Of a stretch of 9,485 nt of DNA, positions 5,204-9,485 are shown in pieces (within the stretch, counting starts at the first letter, position 1; each line of letters starts with the position of its first letter). A program made the translations under genes and the position numbers. Location of the stretch: positions 1-9,485 of the forward strand of contig CADBSQ010000079.1 in the NCBI GenBank assembly GCA_902797415.1. Direction: 5' to 3'. The stretch comes from an uncultured Erysipelotrichaceae bacterium (GTDB lineage Bacteria; Bacillota_I; Bacilli_A; RF39; UBA660). The notes under the pieces are model-generated. The model saw nothing but the letters and a program-made list of their open reading frames with translations. It was not told where the DNA came from and did not search any database.

Positions 5204-5259
5204 CAAATTAAATCAGTTTTTCTAGTTTAAAAAATTTAAAACAAAAACTAATAAAAGTG

Positions 5260-5268
5260 TGTTACAAT
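5260..5268 (+). promoter_or_regulatory. Extended -10 element of the dnaE promoter
   Basis: TGT-TACAAT (5260-5268). The -10 matches at five of six positions and has the extended TGn; no convincing -35 lies 16-18 bases upstream (AACAAA at 5240-5245). Transcription would begin near 5275, at the ribosome binding site itself, so either the leader is extremely short or the true promoter lies upstream. Weak call. Confidence 0.35.
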
Positions 5269-5289
5269 AATTCTGGGAGGTTACAATAG

Positions 5290-8142
5290 ATGAATTATAT
5301 ACCAATTGGATTTAAAACAGATTATTCACTTTTAAAATCGCTATTTAAAATAGATGATATTATTGATTTTGCATTAAAGAATAATTCAAATTATATTGGT
5401 ATATTGGATGACAATCCATATTCTATCGCTGAATTTTACTATAAATGTAAACAAAACAACCTTAAACCCGTTATAGGTATTTCATTTGATATAGAAGGGT
5501 ATAAAATATATTTTTACTTAGAAAATTTTAATGGATACAAAAATGTTATTAAATTAAAGTATTTATATGATACCGGTAAGCTTAATTTGAACGTTTTAAA
5601 AAAATTTAACTCTGGTTTAATAATGGTATTGCCATGTGAAAGTATAAATCTTTATAGTAGGCTTAAATTAGTCTTTAAAACATATCTTTCTTACAAAAAT
5701 AGTTATGAATTAGATGTTATAAAAAACTATACTAAAAATATAGTATTTTTAAACGAAGTAACAATTAAAAATAAAAATGAAGAAAAGATACTTAAAATAC
5801 TATATAAAATTAATGATTTAAAATATGAAAACAGTGAGAACTATATACTAAATGCAACCAACGAAGATATTAAAACTGTTCAAAACTTTGTTCAAAACAT
5901 AGATTTTAAATTTGAGTTTAATCAAAACTTTATACCATCATTTACTAAAAATAAAGAAGACTCTATTAACTTATTAAATAATCTTGCTTTAAAAGGATTA
6001 TCTAAAAGATTAAATAGAGTTAAAAACAAAATCTATATAGATAGATTAAAGTATGAGTTAGATGTCATTAATAATATGAATTTTACAGATTATTTTTTGA
6101 TAGTTTATGATTATGTTAAATATGCTAAAAAAAGTAATATTTATGTAGGTCCAGGCCGTGGTAGTGCAGCGGGTTCGTTGGTATCATACTCACTTGGTAT
6201 AACAAATGTTGATCCAATTAAATATGATTTATTATTTGAAAGATTTTTAAATCCTGAAAGAGTTACCATGCCTGATATCGATATGGACTTTGAAGATATA
6301 AAGAGAAATGATGTTATAGAGTATGTTAAGAAAAAGTATGGACATGAGAATGTCAGTTTAATAATTGCTTATCAAACAATGAAAGCAAGACTTGTTATTA
6401 GAGATGTTGGTAAGGCCTTAAATGTTGATTCAAACGTTGTAGATAAATTATCGAAAATGATTGATCAAAAGTTTACATTAAAAGAAAATCTAAGAAATTC
6501 TGCTATAATTGAATATGTTAAATCCAATAAATTACAAACATTCTACAAACTTTGTATCAAGTTGGAAGGATTAAAGAAAAATACAACTATTCATGCGGCA
6601 GGTGTAATCATATCAAATGAAAAAATATTTAATGTTGTGCCAGTTTATAAAAATGAAAACGATTTAATAGCAGGTTTTACAATGGAATATTTGGAAAAAA
6701 TAGGACTTTTAAAGATGGACTTTCTTGCTTTAAAGAATTTAAATCAAATGCATAAGATAGTTGATAAAATTGATTCATTTGATATAAATAAGATTCCTTT
6801 GAATGATAAAAAAACACTGGATATATTTAGAGAAGCTAATACAGATAATATATTCCAATTTGAATCAAATGGTATGAAAAACTTTTTAAGAAAATTAAAA
6901 CCTTCTTCATTTGATGATTTAGTTAGTGCCAATGCCTTGTTTAGACCAGGACCAATGGATAACATAGATACTTATGTAAAAAGAAAAAATGGTAATGAAA
7001 AAATTGACTATTACCATCCATCTTTGGAAAATATTCTTAAACCTACATATGGTATAATTGTGTATCAAGAACAAATAATGCAGATTTTATCTGTTATGGG
7101 CGGATATTCTTATGCTAAAGCAGATCTTATAAGAAGGGCAATGTCTAAAAAGAAAAAAGATGTTATGGATAAAGAAAAACAAAACTTTATAGAGAGTGCA
7201 AAACAAAACGGATATGATGAAGCTTTAAGTACGAAGGTTTATAACATGATATTAAAGTTTGCTAATTACGGTTTTAATAAATCTCACTCTGTTGCATACG
7301 CTCTTCTTGGTTACCAAATGGCATATTTGAAAGCAAATTATCCTAAAGAGTTTCAAACAATTAATTTAAATATGAATTTTTCATCTAACTCGAAAATTAA
7401 AGATATAATTGATGAAGCCTTAGGTAAAAATATTGAAATAGTTAAACCAGATGTAAATATTAGTAAAGAAAGTTATGAAATACTTGACGATAAAATAGTT
7501 TTACCATTACATTCAATTAAAAATATATCATCAACTATTTCTAAACAAATTTTTAACAATAAACCATATAAAGATTTTTTCGATTTTGTATTAAAAAATA
7601 AAAAGATCTTAAAGGAAGATAATCTAACTACATTAATTAAAGCGGATGCCTTAAGCTCTATTTATAAACATAGAAATACTTTACTTGAAAATATAAATTC
7701 TGCCTTTAATTATGCAGACCTTTGCGAGAAGTTAGATATAGACTTAATAGAAAAACCTGAATTAGAAGAATCTACATTGCAGGATGAACCAGTAGATGAG
7801 TTAGAATATTTTGGCTTTTATGTAAGTGGTCATCCTGCAAAACTAAATAGAACAAATGAAATACCTATATCTAAGTTAAATAATTACTTAAATAAAAAAG
7901 TAAATATCATTTGCTTAGTTGATAAAATTAACGAAATAAAAACCAAAAAGAACGAACCAATGGCTTTCTTAAAAATATCTGATGAATCAGGTAAAATTGA
8001 TGCAGTGGTATTTCCAAGAAATTTTGAACTTTTATCAAGTATTGAAACAAATTCTTTAGTAAGAATTAATGCTCAAATAAACACTAAAGATGATAAAATT
8101 CAGTGTATTGTTAATGATATTAGAATAAAAGGAAGTGATTAA
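5290..8142 (+). CDS. dnaE: DNA polymerase III alpha subunit, DnaE type, short with degenerate PHP
   Basis: A replicative C-family polymerase of 950 aa, against about 1,100-1,160 in most bacteria. In low-GC Gram-positives DnaE works alongside PolC, mainly in primer extension on the lagging strand. Residues 1-215 are a shortened PHP domain whose metal ligands are lost: the usual H-x-H-T-x-YS reads GFKTDYS (7-13) and TDH reads LDDN (39-42). The polymerase is intact: VGPGRGSAAGSLV (286-298), PDIDMDF with D331 and D333, and LLKMDFL with D477 match the three catalytic aspartates. Conserved blocks FQFES (522-526), FRPGPMD (551-557), YQEQIMQI (592-599), FNKSHSVAYA (662-671) and FGFYVSGHP (841-849) follow. 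An OB fold occupies about 868-945, and the protein ends there. No QxxLF clamp motif is visible in the 795-838 linker. SD GGGAGG at 5275-5280. PolC is excluded by domain order and absence of an exonuclease insert. Confidence 0.96.
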   Translation: MNYIPIGFKTDYSLLKSLFKIDDIIDFALKNNSNYIGILDDNPYSIAEFYYKCKQNNLKPVIGISFDIEGYKIYFYLENFNGYKNVIKLKYLYDTGKLNLNVLKKFNSGLIMVLPCESINLYSRLKLVFKTYLSYKNSYELDVIKNYTKNIVFLNEVTIKNKNEEKILKILYKINDLKYENSENYILNATNEDIKTVQNFVQNIDFKFEFNQNFIPSFTKNKEDSINLLNNLALKGLSKRLNRVKNKIYIDRLKYELDVINNMNFTDYFLIVYDYVKYAKKSNIYVGPGRGSAAGSLVSYSLGITNVDPIKYDLLFERFLNPERVTMPDIDMDFEDIKRNDVIEYVKKKYGHENVSLIIAYQTMKARLVIRDVGKALNVDSNVVDKLSKMIDQKFTLKENLRNSAIIEYVKSNKLQTFYKLCIKLEGLKKNTTIHAAGVIISNEKIFNVVPVYKNENDLIAGFTMEYLEKIGLLKMDFLALKNLNQMHKIVDKIDSFDINKIPLNDKKTLDIFREANTDNIFQFESNGMKNFLRKLKPSSFDDLVSANALFRPGPMDNIDTYVKRKNGNEKIDYYHPSLENILKPTYGIIVYQEQIMQILSVMGGYSYAKADLIRRAMSKKKKDVMDKEKQNFIESAKQNGYDEALSTKVYNMILKFANYGFNKSHSVAYALLGYQMAYLKANYPKEFQTINLNMNFSSNSKIKDIIDEALGKNIEIVKPDVNISKESYEILDDKIVLPLHSIKNISSTISKQIFNNKPYKDFFDFVLKNKKILKEDNLTTLIKADALSSIYKHRNTLLENINSAFNYADLCEKLDIDLIEKPELEESTLQDEPVDELEYFGFYVSGHPAKLNRTNEIPISKLNNYLNKKVNIICLVDKINEIKTKKNEPMAFLKISDESGKIDAVVFPRNFELLSSIETNSLVRINAQINTKDDKIQCIVNDIRIKGSD

Positions 8143-8146
8143 AATA

Positions 8147-9127
8147 ATGAAGTTTTTTGAAGATTGTACTTCTAGGCATATTAAATGGAAAAGATTACCT
8201 GGTGGTGGAACGCTTTATAAAGTTCCCGCTAATAATGAAAAGGGTTTTAATTTCGATTACTATCTTTTTTTGCCAGATGAAATGAATAAAACAACAACAA
8301 TTTTTTTTGAAAGCATGAATTACAAAACAAGCGATAATTTTTCTTATGATGAAGCAATGGAATATTGGAATACAAGATTTTTAGGACAGAAAATACATTT
8401 TCTTAATCAAAACACTAATTATCCTGTTTTATATCCATTAATTCCAAGATATTATGATGAGAACTTAAAAAAGGAAATATATACAATTCAGCTTTCTAGT
8501 TCATGTTTAAGAAATGATATTAATGCAAGATACAAACGTATAGACAATCAAGTAGTACAAATGATTAATGATGCAAGCGAAAGATTAAGAAAAAATAATA
8601 TTGAAGTAGATGATAAAATAATAGTAAATGGTTTTTCTGCATCAGCAAAATTTGCTAACAGATTTGCTCTGCTGCATCCTGATAAAATTAAAATAATTAT
8701 CGCAGGTGGATTAGGTGGTTGTTTAACACTTCCTTTAAGAGAGCTAGACGGTGAAACTCTGGTATATCCCGTTGGTGTTGGGAATGTAGATGTAATTACT
8801 GATGAAATGCTAGAAGAATTTAAAACCATTAAGCAGTTTTACTTCCAGGGAACTAATGATAAAACCGATGCATTTGCGTCAACTACGGATGATAATTATG
8901 AACCTTATTTTAAAGGTATTATTGAGGAAAATGAATTAAAACAGTTATATAAGGTATTTGGAAGAGATATACAAGATAGATGGAAAAAAACACAGGAATT
9001 ATATAGTCAGTTTAATTGTAATGCGATATTCAAAACATACAATTCAAATCATGGTTACACCGATGAAATAGAACACGATATTATTTCGTTTTTGAATGAC
9101 AATAAAAAAACTCATCGATTAAGATGA
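8147..9127 (+). CDS. Alpha/beta hydrolase-fold protein, probable esterase
   Basis: A 326-aa protein without signal peptide or membrane segment. A probable alpha/beta hydrolase: the nucleophile elbow is IIVNGFSASAKFA (158-170) with Ser164 in G-x-S-x-S, where the last Gly of the common GxSxG is Ser. The helix after the elbow, FANRFALLHPDKIK, and the next strand IIIAGG are typical. FQGTNDKTDA (233-242) offers the acid (D238 or D241) and NSNHGYTDEI (299-308) the histidine, H302, in the expected order. Substrate unknown; the fold is like that of PHB-depolymerase/feruloyl-esterase-type enzymes. ATG at 8147 is preferred over GTG at 8135, which nearly touches the AAAAGGA SD (8127-8133). It begins 4 bases after the dnaE stop and is probably translated with it. 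The last codons lie inside the terminator hairpin. The stop is UGA. Confidence 0.75.
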   Translation: MKFFEDCTSRHIKWKRLPGGGTLYKVPANNEKGFNFDYYLFLPDEMNKTTTIFFESMNYKTSDNFSYDEAMEYWNTRFLGQKIHFLNQNTNYPVLYPLIPRYYDENLKKEIYTIQLSSSCLRNDINARYKRIDNQVVQMINDASERLRKNNIEVDDKIIVNGFSASAKFANRFALLHPDKIKIIIAGGLGGCLTLPLRELDGETLVYPVGVGNVDVITDEMLEEFKTIKQFYFQGTNDKTDAFASTTDDNYEPYFKGIIEENELKQLYKVFGRDIQDRWKKTQELYSQFNCNAIFKTYNSNHGYTDEIEHDIISFLNDNKKTHRLR

Positions 9128-9136
9128 GTCTTTTTT
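9104..9136. terminator. Bidirectional terminator shared by the hydrolase and rubrerythrin genes
   Basis: ACTCATC (9110-9116), loop GATTAA, GATGAGT (9123-9129), then C and six T (9131-9136). On the minus strand the stem is followed by seven U (9104-9110). The left arm and loop encode the last residues of the hydrolase (THRLR), whose UGA stop (9125-9127) lies in the right arm. The converging rubrerythrin stop is at 9135-9137, so only 7 bases separate the two genes. Confidence 0.92.
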
Positions 9137-9485
9137 AATAGTTTTCTGCTTTTAATTCCATATAGCTTTGTGGATGATCGCATACTGGACAAACATCAGG
9201 TGCGTTTTTGCCATAGTAAACATGTCCGCAGTTTCTACAAATCCATACTTTTTCTTCGTCTCTTTCAAATACAATGTTGTTATTTATATTATCAAGAAGA
9301 ACTTTGAATCTTTCTTCATGATGTTTTTCGATTTCGCCAACCATTTCAAATAACTTAGCGATATCATCAAATCCTTCTTCCTTAGCAGTTTCTGCGAACT
9401 CCTTGTACATTTCTGTCCATTCATAGTTTTCACCAGAAGCTGCATCTTTTAAATTTGTAATAGTATCTGGAACTGCACCATCATG
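9135..9485 (-). CDS. rbr: Rubrerythrin, C-terminal part (5' end beyond the window)
   Basis: A non-haem iron peroxidase that removes hydrogen peroxide in anaerobes using electrons from rubredoxin or an NADH-dependent partner. The 116 residues seen continue without a start to the window edge, so about 60-80 N-terminal residues are missing. The ferritin-like helices include GENYEW (residues 18-23) and GEIEKHH (50-56), carrying the iron ligands E19, E22, E51 and H55 by analogy with the Desulfovibrio enzyme. The C-terminal rubredoxin-like domain has C83-x-x-C86-G and C99-P-x-C102, with the hallmark [13 protein letters not shown] ending. The internal Met at 9410 is not a start, because the conserved GENYEW helix lies upstream of it. 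It converges on the hydrolase gene and uses the same terminator. Confidence 0.95.
   Translation of the reverse strand, partial: HDGAVPDTITNLKDAASGENYEWTEMYKEFAETAKEEGFDDIAKLFEMVGEIEKHHEERFKVLLDNINNNIVFERDEEKVWICRNCGHVYYGKNAPDVCPVCDHPQSYMELKAENY

Noticed and set aside
5224..5250. TAGTTT ... AAACTA dyad in the region between the phosphoesterase and dnaE
   Set aside because: Six AT-rich bases per arm around a 15-base loop are expected by chance in such sequence.
6744..6965. Minus-strand open frame inside dnaE
   Set aside because: Antisense to the highly conserved polymerase core; no SD.
8548..8829. Minus-strand open frame inside the hydrolase gene
   Set aside because: Low-complexity translation antisense to the well-supported hydrolase; no SD.
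9168..9353. Plus-strand open frame opposite rubrerythrin
   Set aside because: Antisense to the conserved rubredoxin domain and the ferritin-like helix; lies just past a terminator without a promoter.

Overview
The window comes from a low-GC Gram-positive bacterium (Firmicutes/Bacilli side). The evidence is strong AT bias, strong AGGAGG-type ribosome binding sites, vegetative promoters of TTGACA-N17-TATAAT type, a lipoprotein foldase of the PrsA family, a DnaE-type polymerase and a rubrerythrin, the last pointing to an anaerobic or microaerobic life. UGA is used as a stop (at 9125-9127) and Trp is UGG, so the Mycoplasma code does not apply. The short DnaE and small intergenic spaces would fit an uncultured gut lineage near Erysipelotrichales/RF39. 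That placement is inference.

Layout. From 100 to 1695 (+) there are two genes I do not recognise, 381 and 126 aa, probably one transcript, each with sequence upstream that can pair with its own Shine-Dalgarno (SD). A terminator at 1761-1786 separates them from a minus-strand block: tRNA-Cys(GCA) with its own promoter, and upstream of it a PrsA-like lipoprotein peptidyl-prolyl isomerase. Facing away from prsA is a 35-aa YjcZ-like membrane miniprotein at 3061-3168, preceded by a sequence that matches a sporulation sigma-E/sigma-K promoter rather than a vegetative one. A terminator follows, then a 240-aa single-pass membrane protein with four extracellular cysteines. It converges on ribosomal protein bL28 (rpmB), whose promoter is a perfect consensus. 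Upstream of rpmB, also on the minus strand, is a cytoplasmic metallophosphoesterase.

A divergent 141-base promoter region (5149-5289) leads into dnaE (950 aa, with a degenerate PHP domain but an intact polymerase active site), followed after 4 bases by an alpha/beta hydrolase that is probably in the same operon. This converges on a rubrerythrin (minus strand, 5' end beyond the window edge). The two share a bidirectional terminator that lies partly inside coding sequence.

Most of the content is housekeeping: translation (rpmB, tRNA-Cys), replication (dnaE), secretion quality control (prsA) and oxidative-stress defence (rubrerythrin). The least explained parts are the two-gene cassette at 100-1695, the candidate sporulation-controlled miniprotein, and the RNA structures that overlap genes or promoters. 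I see no insertion sequence, CRISPR array, phage gene or riboswitch, and no gene-free stretch longer than about 150 bases.
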